Of a stretch of DNA of 64,000 nt, positions 16,543-25,979 are shown in pieces. Under the pieces are notes generated by a model. The model was not told where the DNA came from and searched no databases. It worked only from the letters and a program-made list of their open reading frames with translations. Source of the stretch: Paenibacillus sp. FSL K6-0276 (lineage in GTDB: Bacteria > Bacillota > Bacilli > Paenibacillales > Paenibacillaceae); the NCBI RefSeq assembly GCF_037977235.1, contig NZ_CP150276.1, positions 4,650,001-4,714,000 of the forward strand, written 5' to 3'. A program made the translations under genes and the position numbers. How positions within the stretch are numbered: position 1 is the stretch's first letter; each line of letters opens with the position of its first letter.

Positions 16543-17949
16543 TTAGGTCTGTTGAAAATTTTTACTCAGGCTCTGAAGTACTTCCTCGAGCCTCATCCCT
16601 CTAGATCCTTTGAACAGTACAATATCCTTGGAACTGCATTTCTCAATGAGGACGGCTGTTAATTCTGACTTATCAGCAAAAGCCATCACGCGCTCATTTC
16701 CGAATCTTTCCTTTGCAGCTTCTGCAATGTGGACTGACAACGGACCATAAGTATATACAAAATCAGTCACTGCGGGATCAAGGTAGTAGCCAATTTCTTT
16801 ATGAAACTGTATTTCATCCGGCCCAAGTTCCAGCATGTCCCCCAGCACTGCGATTTTTTTGCCACCGCATTTCATAGTTTGAAGCACATCAATGGCCGCC
16901 TTCATAGAAGTCGGACTGGCATTGTAAGCATCGTTCAAAAGTGTAAGCCCGGAAGAAGTCCGAATCACTTCAATCCGCATGCCCGTCAACTTGAGCTTAC
17001 TTAGCCCATTCTCTACGTTTTGTTCCTTAACCCCAAAATGGCGAGCAACCGCTAGTGCAGCCAATGCGTTAACAACGTTATGCTGGCCTGGCAGCGGTAA
17101 TGTAAAAGCATGTTCCTTATGAAGGCTTGACGTAAACGTCATACCACCACTATGGGACATCATCCCCGTCGGATAATCATCATTATCCCCGTTTAGGCCG
17201 AATCGGAAGGATATCATTCTCTCCGGAGCCTCAAAAGTGGACTCTTGCATTACCTCAGTCAGCAGCGGCTCATCACCGTTATAGATTAGCAGTCCACCTG
17301 GCTTTAGCCCTTCGACTATTTCCAGCTTGGCGCGGGCGATTTCCTTACGGGACCCCAGTTGTAGCAGATGCGACTCGCCTACATTAGTAATTACTGCAAC
17401 ATCTGGTGTAGCCAAAGAAGCCAGCAGAGAAATTTCTCCCCGCGAGCTCATACCCATTTCAAGAACAGCAATCTCTGTATCCTCAGCCATGGATAGAATC
17501 GTAAGCGGAAGACCAATATGATTATTGAAGTTTCCCTCTGTCTTATGCACCTTGTACTGCATTTCGAGCAAGGCCATAATGATATCTTTAGTCGTCGTTT
17601 TTCCGTTGCTGCCCGTAACAGCGACAACCTTCGGAGCGACCTCATTCAAATACGCAGCGGACAGCTTCTGAAGAGCCTCTAGCGTATCTTCAACAATTAT
17701 GACTCCGCCACTCTCAGGTGCAGGACCTTTATCACGCTGCCACAAGGTCCCTGCAGCACCAGCAGCAAGAGCTGCGGCAGCATAATGATGACCATCGAAT
17801 TTGTCTCCCGTTAGAGGGACAAACAGGCAGCCAGTTGTTATCTTACGGGAGTCGGTAACGACGCCCGTAAGGGTTGTATTCACAGCTTCGGCAGCAGGAA
17901 GCTCACCTGCACACATAACAGCAATTTGTCCCAGTGTTCTTGTAATCAA
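16543..17949 (-). CDS. murF: UDP-MurNAc-tripeptide-D-alanyl-D-alanine ligase MurF
   Basis: MurF attaches D-Ala-D-Ala to complete the pentapeptide. The protein has the N-terminal uridine-binding domain (VVTDSRKITTGCLFVPL), the ATP loop VTGSNGKTTTKDIIM at about residues 112-126, EMGMSSRGEI, TNVGESHL and NDAYNASPTSM. The start is TTG at 17947-17949, overlapping the TGA stop of murE by 4 bp, so translation is probably coupled. AAGGGG lies upstream. Confidence 0.96.
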   Translation of the reverse strand: MITRTLGQIAVMCAGELPAAEAVNTTLTGVVTDSRKITTGCLFVPLTGDKFDGHHYAAAALAAGAAGTLWQRDKGPAPESGGVIIVEDTLEALQKLSAAYLNEVAPKVVAVTGSNGKTTTKDIIMALLEMQYKVHKTEGNFNNHIGLPLTILSMAEDTEIAVLEMGMSSRGEISLLASLATPDVAVITNVGESHLLQLGSRKEIARAKLEIVEGLKPGGLLIYNGDEPLLTEVMQESTFEAPERMISFRFGLNGDNDDYPTGMMSHSGGMTFTSSLHKEHAFTLPLPGQHNVVNALAALAVARHFGVKEQNVENGLSKLKLTGMRIEVIRTSSGLTLLNDAYNASPTSMKAAIDVLQTMKCGGKKIAVLGDMLELGPDEIQFHKEIGYYLDPAVTDFVYTYGPLSVHIAEAAKERFGNERVMAFADKSELTAVLIEKCSSKDIVLFKGSRGMRLEEVLQSLSKNFQQT

Positions 17950-19433
17950 TAGTTTCGACCCCTTATAACTTCTTTAGCGACGATGCGGTCATCGAAATCG
18001 TGAACCACTCCGCCAATCAGTTGATAGGTCTCATGACCTTTCCCCGCAATCAATACTACATCGCCAGAGCTTGCCATTTCAATAGCCTTCCCAATCGCTT
18101 CTCGGCGATCAACAATCATATGATACCGGTCAGAGGTGACTCCATCCTCTACTAGTCCTGCTTCTATATCCTTCAAGATGAGTTGAGGGTCTTCCGTCCG
18201 AGGGTTGTCAGAGGTTACGAATACCATGTCGCTATATTTTGCGGCTATCTTACCCATTAAAGGACGTTTCGTGCGGTCTCTGTCTCCTCCGCAGCCAAAC
18301 ACAATAAGCACTTTGCCAGTAGCAAATTCGCAGACCGTTCTTAATACATTTTCCAGCCCGTCTGGTGTATGTGCATAGTCAACGATAACGGCATATTCTT
18401 GCCCCTCATCCACTGACTCCACCCGTCCAGCTACACCATCTATTGCCTCAAGACTAGTCTTGATATCTGACAGTGACACATCTTCCAACAGCGCAGCCGT
18501 AATCGCCGCAAGTGCATTGTAGACATTGAATTTGCCAACCATACGAAGCGAAATGTCAGTCTCACCCTTAAACGTATCTACATGGAAAAAAGTTCCTTTT
18601 GCAGTGATCGATATTTGCGAAGCTCGGACATTAGCGTTGTTATCAATGCCATATGTAATCACTTCCGCCGCAGTTTGGGCTGCAAAATATGCGCTAGCTT
18701 CATCATCAGCGTTAAGCACCGCATACTTGCGTTCTTCTTTCCAAGGAGAGATCACATTTCCTAGTCTAGAGAAGAAAAGACCTTTAACCGCCCGATACTC
18801 CTCCATTGTATGATGATAATCCAGATGATCCTGGGTTAAGTTCGTAAATATTGCCGTACGGAAGTCCGCACCCTTCACACGTCCTTGCTGAAGCGCGTGG
18901 GAGGAAACTTCCATTACGCAACACTCCACACCCTTAGATGCCATATCATGAAGCGAGCGCTGCAGATCTAGCGATTCTGGAGTGGTGCCTGACATCGGAT
19001 AGCTGTTGCCGTCATAGCGCATCTGAATCGTTCCGATCAGACCCGTCTTCATATTTTGGTCCTGCATAATTCTCTCAATAAGATAGGTTGTTGTTGTCTT
19101 GCCGTTGGTACCCGTAACCCCAATCATTCTCATTCGACTGCTAGGTGAACCAAAGAATGCATTCGACATCACAGACATCGCAAACCGGCAGTCATCCACA
19201 ACGATCTGTGGGATATCAATCTCCAGCTTGCGCTCACATACGATAGCGGACGCCCCCGAGGCAACAGCTTGCGGCGCATACTTGTGTCCGTCTACGGTGT
19301 GACCCGGCAAACAGATGAACAGATCTCCCGGACTTACACAGCGGGAATCCGTCTGAAGATCAGTAATCTCCACCTCCCCATCCCCATATAGACGCGAAGT
19401 AGCAAGACAAGCAGATAATTCATTAACTTTCAT
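17946..19433 (-). CDS. murE: UDP-MurNAc-L-Ala-D-Glu:meso-DAP ligase MurE
   Basis: MurE adds the third stem residue. The 495-residue protein has TDLQTDSRCVSPGDLFIC, the ATP loop GVTGTNGKTTTTYLI, EVSSHALQQGRV, FTNLTQDHLDYHHTMEEY and SDNPRTEDP. The DNPR motif in the C-terminal domain is the known signature for meso-diaminopimelate rather than lysine, so the wall should be of DAP type. It precedes murF with a 4-bp overlap and follows spoVD by 55 bp. Confidence 0.97.
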   Translation of the reverse strand: MKVNELSACLATSRLYGDGEVEITDLQTDSRCVSPGDLFICLPGHTVDGHKYAPQAVASGASAIVCERKLEIDIPQIVVDDCRFAMSVMSNAFFGSPSSRMRMIGVTGTNGKTTTTYLIERIMQDQNMKTGLIGTIQMRYDGNSYPMSGTTPESLDLQRSLHDMASKGVECCVMEVSSHALQQGRVKGADFRTAIFTNLTQDHLDYHHTMEEYRAVKGLFFSRLGNVISPWKEERKYAVLNADDEASAYFAAQTAAEVITYGIDNNANVRASQISITAKGTFFHVDTFKGETDISLRMVGKFNVYNALAAITAALLEDVSLSDIKTSLEAIDGVAGRVESVDEGQEYAVIVDYAHTPDGLENVLRTVCEFATGKVLIVFGCGGDRDRTKRPLMGKIAAKYSDMVFVTSDNPRTEDPQLILKDIEAGLVEDGVTSDRYHMIVDRREAIGKAIEMASSGDVVLIAGKGHETYQLIGGVVHDFDDRIVAKEVIRGRNY

Positions 19434-19488
19434 AGTAATCCCTCACTCTACATTTTCGGATACGAACTGAAACCTTATACCTTAAACA

Positions 19489-21414
19489 TTATTCACTAGA
19501 AGCTCCCATATAAATCCTGATGGTCGAGCCCTGTTCTACTCTAGCCCCAGCTTTCGGAGCTTGATTGATGACTGTATTACCGGAGCCTGAACGCGCAAGA
19601 TTAAAATTCATATTTAAATCCTCATAGATATCCTGCACCGTTGCTCCTGTAAGGTCAGGCACGGTCACAATCGGAGTTTCCCCATACTTATAAGTTTTGG
19701 GGAGCTGGTCACTGCGTTCTGGCACCTTCATATAGTGCAGCGAGTCCTCCAAAATATTCTGTACAATTGGAGCGGCAACAACACCACCAAATTGAATCCC
19801 TTTCGGATTATCAACCGCAGTATACACAACAATTTGAGGATCATCTGCAGGCGCAAAGCCTATAAAAGAAACAATGTGCTCCGTTGGAGAATAACGTCCG
19901 TTAATGACCTTCTGTGCAGTACCTGTCTTACCACCTACACGATAGCCGTCTATGAAAGCCGGCCGTCCCGTGCCTTTGGCAACTACGCTCTCAAGTGCTG
20001 CCCGCACCTTCTTTGACGTTTCTTCCGAAATGACTTGCCGCACAAGCTCTGGCTTTACCTCTGATACGGTTTCTCCAGTCTCCGGATTAACCCATGCTTT
20101 TGAAACATGCGGTTTATAGAGATTACCACCATTGATAGCGGCGGATACCGCAGCAATCTGCTGAATTGGTGTAACCGAGACTCCTTGACCGAAGGCTGTA
20201 GTCGAAAGCTCTACCGGACCTACTTGATTGAGCTTGAACAGAATCCCATTAGATTCTCCGTTTAAATCAATTCCGGTTTTGCTGCCGAAACCAAAATCAC
20301 GAATATATTTGAATAGTGTTTCTTTACCCAGCCGTTGCCCTAGAGCGACAAACCCAGGGTTACAGGAGTTCTCAACTACCTGTAGAAAGGTCTGGCTACC
20401 GTGGCCGCCTTTTTTCCAACAGCGCAGCTTCGCACCCGCGACTTCGATAAATCCAGGATCGTAGAAATGATCATTTTGCAGGTCTACCTTGCCTTCTTGC
20501 AGTGCTGCAGCGAGTGTGATAATTTTGAACGTCGAGCCAGGTTCGTAGGTCATCCAAATGGGCAAATTCCGATTATAGATCTGTGGATCATATTCCTTAT
20601 ATAGCCCCGGTTCATAGCCCGGTCTGCTAGCCATTGCCAGAATCTCGCCATTCTTCGGATTCATCGCTATAGCCCAAGCGCCCTGCGCCTGATATTTTAC
20701 CATAGCCTGATCAAGCTCGCGCTCCATAATGGATTGAATCTGTTTATCAATCGTCAATTGCAGATTAAGTCCATCCTGAGGGGCTGAATACTTCTCCGAT
20801 GATCCAGGCATGAGTCTTCCACCTGCATCAGACAAATACGAAATATTGCCTGCTATGCCTTTGAGCAGATTGTCGTATATGTTCTCGACTCCTGTAATCC
20901 CTTGGTTATCAATCCCTGTAAAGCCTAGTATGTGTGCGGCAAGATCGCCGTAAGGATAATATCTTTTGCTATCCTCAGCGACAACGATGCCCGGCAACTG
21001 CAAATCACGGATGCTCGCGGCAAGTTCCATCGTAATTTTGCGGCCGCCGGGCTGTAGTTTCACCGACATTGATTTTTTAGTCAGCAAGCTCATCAGCTTC
21101 TCCTCGGTCATCCCAAGCAGAGGCGCCAATTGCTGTGCTGTCTTTTGCTTCTCTTTCACCTGCACGGGCACCGCATAAACCGTAGGCGTACTGATATTGT
21201 AGGCCAGTGGTATTCCTTCACGATCCAAAATTTCACCACGCTTGGCTGTAAAAGGAATATTGCGACGCAAGGAGTCTTCTACCTTGTCACTTAATTTCTC
21301 GCCTTGGGATAATTGCACATAAGCAAGACGCACGACCAGCGAACCGAATAACACTGCCAGTCCCAGCAGCGTCCACAGCATTCTCCGCCGTGTTACGACC
21401 TTCGAAACCTTCAT
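19489..21414 (-). CDS. spoVD: Class B penicillin-binding protein SpoVD-like
   Basis: A bitopic transpeptidase of about 641 residues. It has an N-terminal transmembrane helix, a dimerisation domain (RRNIPFTAKRGEILDREG), the transpeptidase motifs YEPGSTFKI (SxxK), NSCNPG (SxN) and GKTGTAQK (KTG), and one C-terminal PASTA domain (VTVPDLTGATVQDIYEDL). A single PASTA domain and position after pbpB match SpoVD, which cross-links spore cortex with SpoVE. The ATG at 21412-21414 follows GGGGGAGAACGGA, so a longer frame from 21435 is rejected. Confidence 0.92.
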   Translation of the reverse strand: MKVSKVVTRRRMLWTLLGLAVLFGSLVVRLAYVQLSQGEKLSDKVEDSLRRNIPFTAKRGEILDREGIPLAYNISTPTVYAVPVQVKEKQKTAQQLAPLLGMTEEKLMSLLTKKSMSVKLQPGGRKITMELAASIRDLQLPGIVVAEDSKRYYPYGDLAAHILGFTGIDNQGITGVENIYDNLLKGIAGNISYLSDAGGRLMPGSSEKYSAPQDGLNLQLTIDKQIQSIMERELDQAMVKYQAQGAWAIAMNPKNGEILAMASRPGYEPGLYKEYDPQIYNRNLPIWMTYEPGSTFKIITLAAALQEGKVDLQNDHFYDPGFIEVAGAKLRCWKKGGHGSQTFLQVVENSCNPGFVALGQRLGKETLFKYIRDFGFGSKTGIDLNGESNGILFKLNQVGPVELSTTAFGQGVSVTPIQQIAAVSAAINGGNLYKPHVSKAWVNPETGETVSEVKPELVRQVISEETSKKVRAALESVVAKGTGRPAFIDGYRVGGKTGTAQKVINGRYSPTEHIVSFIGFAPADDPQIVVYTAVDNPKGIQFGGVVAAPIVQNILEDSLHYMKVPERSDQLPKTYKYGETPIVTVPDLTGATVQDIYEDLNMNFNLARSGSGNTVINQAPKAGARVEQGSTIRIYMGASSE

Positions 21415-21494
21415 TCCGTTCTCCCCCGCTTTCACCTATAGACATGAGCTCTTATCTTCATGACTATTCGGGACAAACAGGGGTTAGAACAAGC

Positions 21495-23726
21495 CTATGG
21501 CCCACTCTCCGATTCTGTACCCTCATCAGCAGGCGAGGATGCAGGAACATCTTCACTATTATCGTTTAATGGTTTCAGCTTCAATGTAAGTAGTGGCTTG
21601 CCATTCTTTGTTCCTTCAATCTGTTCCGAGACATATCCTTCGCCTTCTACCGCAATCTCCACTTTTAGTAGTGTTAGAACCTCAAGTGCATCACGCAGCG
21701 ACTCTCCTTGTAAGTTAGGAATAGTACGCTTAGCTCCCTGCGGACTTAATAAATAGATCCGCTGGCCTGTTGTGAGCTTCGTTCCCGCCTCTGGATATTG
21801 ACTCTCCACTGAAGCTCCTTCACCAACTACTTCAAAATCAAAGCCTTGATCCAGAAGCGTCTCTCTTGCTTCCTTCATCGTTTTTCCCGTCAGATCAGGT
21901 GTGGTCCGGAGCGCAGGCGCATCAGATTTAACTGTTTTTTTACTATCCTTATCGCTAGTTTCAGTTGCTAACTTTGGAACTCCCATGTATTGCAGCGATT
22001 GGGACACAATCTCTTTAAATACAGGAGCAGCAGCCCTACCACCGCCAATCTCAACGTTTGGTTCATCAATAATGATAATAACAGCGATCTTTGGATCATC
22101 AACAGGAGCATATCCTGCAAATGAAACAAGCACCTTGGATTTCACATAGATCCCATTTTCAGGCTTGATAGCCGTTCCCGTTTTCCCTGCGACACGGTAA
22201 CCATCAATATAAGCGTAGCGTCCTGTTCCTATGACTTGGTCGGCAACGACCTGTTCCAGGTATTTACCTGTCTCCTTGGCACTTGCCTCATCAATCACCT
22301 GTCGTACTACATTAGGCTGAGTAACCTTTGTCTCCCCGGTATTCGGGTCTGTAACCTCTTTAACCACATGCGGAGTCATCAGTTTACCCCCATTAGCAAC
22401 TGCTGATAAAGCAACCAGCTGTTGAAGCGGAGTAACAGTAACCTTACCATGTCCGTAAGCAAGTGTCGCACTTTCAATAGGACGATTTTCATTAGGGTTA
22501 ACAACCCCACTTATTTCTCCCGGCAGATCGATTCCCGTTTTCTCATTAAAGCCAAAATCATTAATATATTGCAAAAGCTTTTCCTGTCCTAGCAATTCGT
22601 AAAGTTTTACAAACAGAACGTTACTGGAACGCTTTACCCCCTCCAAAAAGCTAATTTCTCCCCAGCCAGCACGGTTAATATCGTGTAGCGGAGTCCGGTC
22701 ACCTTTTATCCTAATTTGTCCCGACAGAAACGTAGCATTTGGATTAAATAGCTTCTCATTCACTGCTGCAGCAAGTGTGTAAATCTTAAAGGTGGAACCA
22801 GGCTCATAAATTGATTTGATAGCATGATTGTAGAAACCCGCTGCATCAGCACCCGTATCCATATATTTATTAGGATCAAAGGTAGGCATATTCGCCATCC
22901 CCAAAATTTCCATCGTATTCGGATCAGCGGCAATGACACTCATACTTTTCGGCTTATATTGCGCATATGCCTTTTCCATAGCCTCTTCGATATAATGCTG
23001 AATCGTACTGTCGATTGTAAGCTTAAAGTTACTACCATTGACTACAGGTTGATAAGTATCTTGTGAATCCGGCAGCTTGACCCCTTGTCCGTCACTTTGA
23101 TAAAGCAGCTTGCCATCGGCTCCCTTAAGCTGTTTATCTAGGGATTTTTCCAGACCCATAATCGCCTTGCCATCTCGATCTGTATAGCCTAAAATATGCG
23201 CAGCAAGCGAACCCTTAGGGTAATATCGTTTCTGTTCTCTAACAAGACCAATGCCAGTCTCTTGAATTTTATGTTTCTTTCCTAACGCCACATAGAATTC
23301 CTTCACCTTATCGGCAAGGTCCTGATCGATCTTCCAGCCTTCGTTACGAATTTCACGATTCTTGAGGTATTTGCCATTCTCGTCTTTAGCTTCAATCAGC
23401 TTCCGTAGCTCATCTTCTGGCTTGCCGAGTAGCTCATGCAATCCCTTGACGACCTCATCACCAATTCCCTTTTCAGCAATGACTGCCGGGTTTACAACCA
23501 CAGTATAAGCAGGGACATCACTTGCGAGCACACTCCCATTACGGTCAGAAATCGTTCCTCGCTCTGCTTTGATAGTTGAAGTGTGCGCCCAAAGTGTAGC
23601 GGCCTTTTCTTGCCATTCCGAACCCTGTATAACTTGAATCCAGAACACTCTAGCTATCAAAACAAGAAAAAAGAGGGTAATACACCCTCCTATAAACAGC
23701 GTGCGAAGTTTTATTCTCTTTACCAT
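21495..23726 (-). CDS. pbpB: Class B penicillin-binding protein PbpB (PBP2B-like divisome transpeptidase)
   Basis: The main septal transpeptidase of Bacillus-type cells is encoded here, between ftsL and spoVD. The 743-residue protein has an N-terminal membrane anchor (residues 10-30), a pedestal domain (ERGTISDRNGSVLASDVPAY), then YEPGSTFKI, RSSNVLF and AGKTGTAIKP as the SxxK, SxN and KTG motifs, and two C-terminal PASTA domains (RTTPDLTGKTMKEARE and TIPNLQGESLRDALEV). It ends with an acidic serine-rich tail. It forms a complex with FtsL, DivIB and an FtsW-type polymerase. Confidence 0.94.
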   Translation of the reverse strand: MVKRIKLRTLFIGGCITLFFLVLIARVFWIQVIQGSEWQEKAATLWAHTSTIKAERGTISDRNGSVLASDVPAYTVVVNPAVIAEKGIGDEVVKGLHELLGKPEDELRKLIEAKDENGKYLKNREIRNEGWKIDQDLADKVKEFYVALGKKHKIQETGIGLVREQKRYYPKGSLAAHILGYTDRDGKAIMGLEKSLDKQLKGADGKLLYQSDGQGVKLPDSQDTYQPVVNGSNFKLTIDSTIQHYIEEAMEKAYAQYKPKSMSVIAADPNTMEILGMANMPTFDPNKYMDTGADAAGFYNHAIKSIYEPGSTFKIYTLAAAVNEKLFNPNATFLSGQIRIKGDRTPLHDINRAGWGEISFLEGVKRSSNVLFVKLYELLGQEKLLQYINDFGFNEKTGIDLPGEISGVVNPNENRPIESATLAYGHGKVTVTPLQQLVALSAVANGGKLMTPHVVKEVTDPNTGETKVTQPNVVRQVIDEASAKETGKYLEQVVADQVIGTGRYAYIDGYRVAGKTGTAIKPENGIYVKSKVLVSFAGYAPVDDPKIAVIIIIDEPNVEIGGGRAAAPVFKEIVSQSLQYMGVPKLATETSDKDSKKTVKSDAPALRTTPDLTGKTMKEARETLLDQGFDFEVVGEGASVESQYPEAGTKLTTGQRIYLLSPQGAKRTIPNLQGESLRDALEVLTLLKVEIAVEGEGYVSEQIEGTKNGKPLLTLKLKPLNDNSEDVPASSPADEGTESESGP

Positions 23727-23771
23727 AAGCGAACCTCACAATTTTTTTATTGCGATCTTGCCAATCGCTCA

Positions 23772-24164
23772 CTAATTATCGCCTTCAGCCGATAGCGGAT
23801 TCGCCGGTATAAAGATGGTTGCATCTTCATCCGGTGATACGTAGCCAAGGTCTTTAGCCTTTTGGGCAACCTTCTGCTCCAAATTCTGCTTCTCCATCTC
23901 ATACGTGGAAATCTGCTTCTTAGCAGTCGCTATGTCTTTATCTAATTTCTGGGCCTGCAAGTTCAAATCATAAATGTGAACGTAACGTGAAATCAGTGTG
24001 ATAGCCACCAAAACGCATACTCCTAGCGTCAGCATATACAAAAGTTTCTCTTGCAGCGGAAGTACTCTTCGTTTGGTAACTACTTTTGTCTTCTCGCGGT
24101 AAAGGGGGTTTACCTCTTCTTTTCTTTTGGGCTGAACTGCTAAATTGCCGCGGGTATAGGCCAT
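23772..24164 (-). CDS. ftsL: Cell division protein FtsL
   Basis: A 130-residue bitopic protein with a basic cytoplasmic part, one transmembrane helix at about residues 43-63 and an extracellular coiled coil (AQKLDKDIATAKKQISTYEM). The FtsL family is poorly conserved in sequence, so assignment rests on topology, size and place between rsmH and pbpB. GGAGAG lies 6 bp before the ATG. FtsL is an unstable, rate-limiting divisome component in B. subtilis. Confidence 0.9.
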   Translation of the reverse strand: MAYTRGNLAVQPKRKEEVNPLYREKTKVVTKRRVLPLQEKLLYMLTLGVCVLVAITLISRYVHIYDLNLQAQKLDKDIATAKKQISTYEMEKQNLEQKVAQKAKDLGYVSPDEDATIFIPANPLSAEGDN

Positions 24165-24187
24165 CTCTGACTCTCCTTTATCGTCAA

Positions 24188-25141
24188 TTACAATTTTTCT
24201 GCAATGCGCAGCTTAGCTGAACGGGCTCGAGTATTAAGCTCAAGCTCTTCTTCAGAAGGCACAAGCGGTTTGCGGTTGATTAACTTAAGCGTGCCTTTCG
24301 CGCCGCATACACAAAACGGAAAGTCAGGCGGGCATGTACATCTGCTTAAATAGCTGCTAAGGATTTGCTTGCAAATTCGGTCCTCGAGCGAATGAAAAGT
24401 GATAACGGATACTCTACCTTCTGGTGCAAGGCAACGTACTGCGCTATGTAATCCTTCTTCAAAAGCACCCAACTCGTCATTTACAGCAATCCGTAAACCT
24501 TGAAAGCTACGTTTAGCGGGATGTCCTCCCGTTCTTCGTGCAGCCGCCGGAATACCTTCCTTGATAAGCTCAGCTAATTCTCCTGTGGTCTCCACAGGAC
24601 TTTCTTCTCTTCTGTCTACAATTTTCTTAGCGATTCTCCGCGAGAACTTCTCTTCTCCATATTGGAAAAGCACACGGGCAATCTCCTGCTCGGACCACGT
24701 ATTCACAATATCAGCAGCCGTTAAAAGCGCTGTTTGATCCATCCGCATGTCCAGCGGAGCATCATGATTGTAACTAAATCCGCGCTCTCCCTCATCAAAC
24801 TGGGGAGAGGATACGCCAAGATCAAAGAGGACTCCATCCACTTGGGGAATGCCATCTTTTTGTGGTACAAAGGGCACATCCTTAAGTACACTCTCCAGAT
24901 CACGGAAATTGGTCTTAATGAGTACAACCTTGTCTCCGTATTCGGCTAGTCTTTCTTTTGCGTTCTCCAGAGCCCAATCATCTTGATCCAAACAGATTAA
25001 TCGGCCTTCGCCGCTAAGCTTGGAAGCAATTAGTGCGCTGTGGCCCGCTCCACCGAGAGTGCAATCTACATAGATTCCGTCTTTTTTGATGTGCAGCCCT
25101 TCTGTCGCTTCTTCTTTAAGCACCGTGATGTGGTGAAACAA
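24188..25141 (-). CDS. rsmH: 16S rRNA (cytosine(1402)-N(4))-methyltransferase RsmH (MraW)
   Basis: RsmH methylates N4 of C1402 in 16S rRNA using SAM. The 317-residue protein has the SAM-binding motif DCTLGGAGHS, LICLDQDDWAL, GVLFDLGVSSPQFDEGERGFSY, the characteristic SYNHDAPLDMRMD region and VITFHSLEDR. A CTCPPDFPFCVCGA segment near the C-terminus could bind a metal. The start is TTG at 25139-25141 after GGAGGGATGCAGC. It lies 36 bp after mraZ, the standard dcw order. Confidence 0.96.
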   Translation of the reverse strand: MFHHITVLKEEATEGLHIKKDGIYVDCTLGGAGHSALIASKLSGEGRLICLDQDDWALENAKERLAEYGDKVVLIKTNFRDLESVLKDVPFVPQKDGIPQVDGVLFDLGVSSPQFDEGERGFSYNHDAPLDMRMDQTALLTAADIVNTWSEQEIARVLFQYGEEKFSRRIAKKIVDRREESPVETTGELAELIKEGIPAAARRTGGHPAKRSFQGLRIAVNDELGAFEEGLHSAVRCLAPEGRVSVITFHSLEDRICKQILSSYLSRCTCPPDFPFCVCGAKGTLKLINRKPLVPSEEELELNTRARSAKLRIAEKL

Positions 25142-25177
25142 GCTGCATCCCTCCAGGACAGTATTCGATATTATGTT

Positions 25178-25615
25178 TTATAGATCAAAATTGAAATCCA
25201 CCAATTTTTCGGCAATTTCGTTGAACGATTCCTCGGACTGTTCGAAGTACTGCTCCCATAGCTCTTTGTTCCAGATTTCCACCCGGTTCGAAACGCCCAG
25301 AATAACACAGTCTTTGTCCAGTTTGGCATACTGCCTTAAATTGGCCGGCAGATTTACCCTTCCCTGCTTATCCCATACACATTCTGTTGCGCCTGAGAAA
25401 AAAAAGCGACTGAATGCGCGGGCGTCTGATTTCATCAGTGAAAGGCTTTTAAGCTTTTGTTCCATGATTGCCCATTCTTCCATGGGATAAACAAATAGGC
25501 AGGAGTCTAGGCCGCGGGTCGTCACGAAGGAGGTTCCAAGCAATTCACGGAGTTTAGCCGGAATAATGATTCGGCCTTTGTCGTCAATGCTGTGTTGATA
25601 CTCTCCCATGAACAT
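25178..25615 (-). CDS. mraZ: Transcriptional regulator MraZ
   Basis: MraZ is an AbrB-fold DNA-binding protein that opens the dcw operon and regulates it. Two SpoVT/AbrB-like repeats are visible: GEYQHSIDDKGRIIIPAKLRE at the N-terminus and CVWDKQGRVNLPANLRQYAK in the second half. The ATG at 25613-25615 follows GGGAAAAAGG; the ATG two codons later is possible. A promoter at 25672-25700 and 10-bp-spaced GTGGnG boxes lie immediately upstream, so autoregulation is likely. Confidence 0.95.
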   Translation of the reverse strand: MFMGEYQHSIDDKGRIIIPAKLRELLGTSFVTTRGLDSCLFVYPMEEWAIMEQKLKSLSLMKSDARAFSRFFFSGATECVWDKQGRVNLPANLRQYAKLDKDCVILGVSNRVEIWNKELWEQYFEQSEESFNEIAEKLVDFNFDL

Positions 25616-25622
25616 CCTTTTT

Positions 25623-25668
25623 CCCACCCCTAATCCCCGAATCCCCACTTTGCCCCACTTTTCACCAC
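25623..25668 (-). promoter_or_regulatory. MraZ operator: GTGGnG boxes at 10-bp spacing
   Basis: Read on the minus strand, GTGGTG (plus 25663-25668), GTGGGG (25653-25658) and GTGGGG (25643-25648) are exactly 10 bp apart, followed by two G-rich imperfect units. MraZ is known to bind such phased TGGG-type direct repeats. They cover the predicted transcription start, so binding should repress. Confidence 0.75.
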
Positions 25669-25671
25669 TTA

Positions 25672-25700
25672 AGCATAATAGATTCGCCGTTAAAAATCAA
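25672..25700 (-). promoter_or_regulatory. Candidate SigA promoter of the mraZ/dcw operon
   Basis: TTGATT (plus 25695-25700) and TATGCT (25672-25677) are 17 bp apart on the minus strand; an overlapping TATTAT could serve as an alternative -10. The start would fall near 25665, in the first MraZ box. Confidence 0.6.
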
Positions 25701-25773
25701 AAACCTTTTTCTGGCGTAAGGAAATTTTCCATAAATCAGATAGATCGTTTCCCAAAAAAACATTTCTCCACAG

Positions 25774-25816
25774 AAAAAAGCCATACAATCGGAATCTTGT
25801 CCGCTGCATGGCTTTT
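25774..25816 (-). terminator. ahcY terminator
   Basis: AAAAGCCAT and ATGGCTTTT with an inner CGGA/TCCG pairing form a hairpin followed by six T on the minus strand. It separates ahcY from the mraZ promoter. Confidence 0.75.
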
Positions 25817-25817
25817 C

Positions 25818-25922
25818 AAGCATAAACGCCTTCGGCGTCCTTATAAGGACGCTAAGCGTTTAAGCGAGAAATATAAGGATAATGTATAGCGTGAAACTTA
25901 TACTCTCTTATATTTTAAAAAA
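25818..25922 (+). repeat. 105-bp dispersed repeat, family 1, copy A
   Basis: The copy begins AAGCATAAACGCC and ends TTATATTTTAAAAAAG. It aligns without large gaps to copies at 38043 and 42909. It contains a palindromic left half (CGTCCTTATAAGGACG) and a right half in which TATAAGGATAATGTATA can pair with a downstream TATAC/TTATA segment. It lies in the ahcY-mraZ gap. Confidence 0.85.
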
Positions 25923-25979
25923 GTTGCTTCAGTTCAAGGTACACTTGGTTAATATACTTTATTATTGTGCGTTCAGTTA

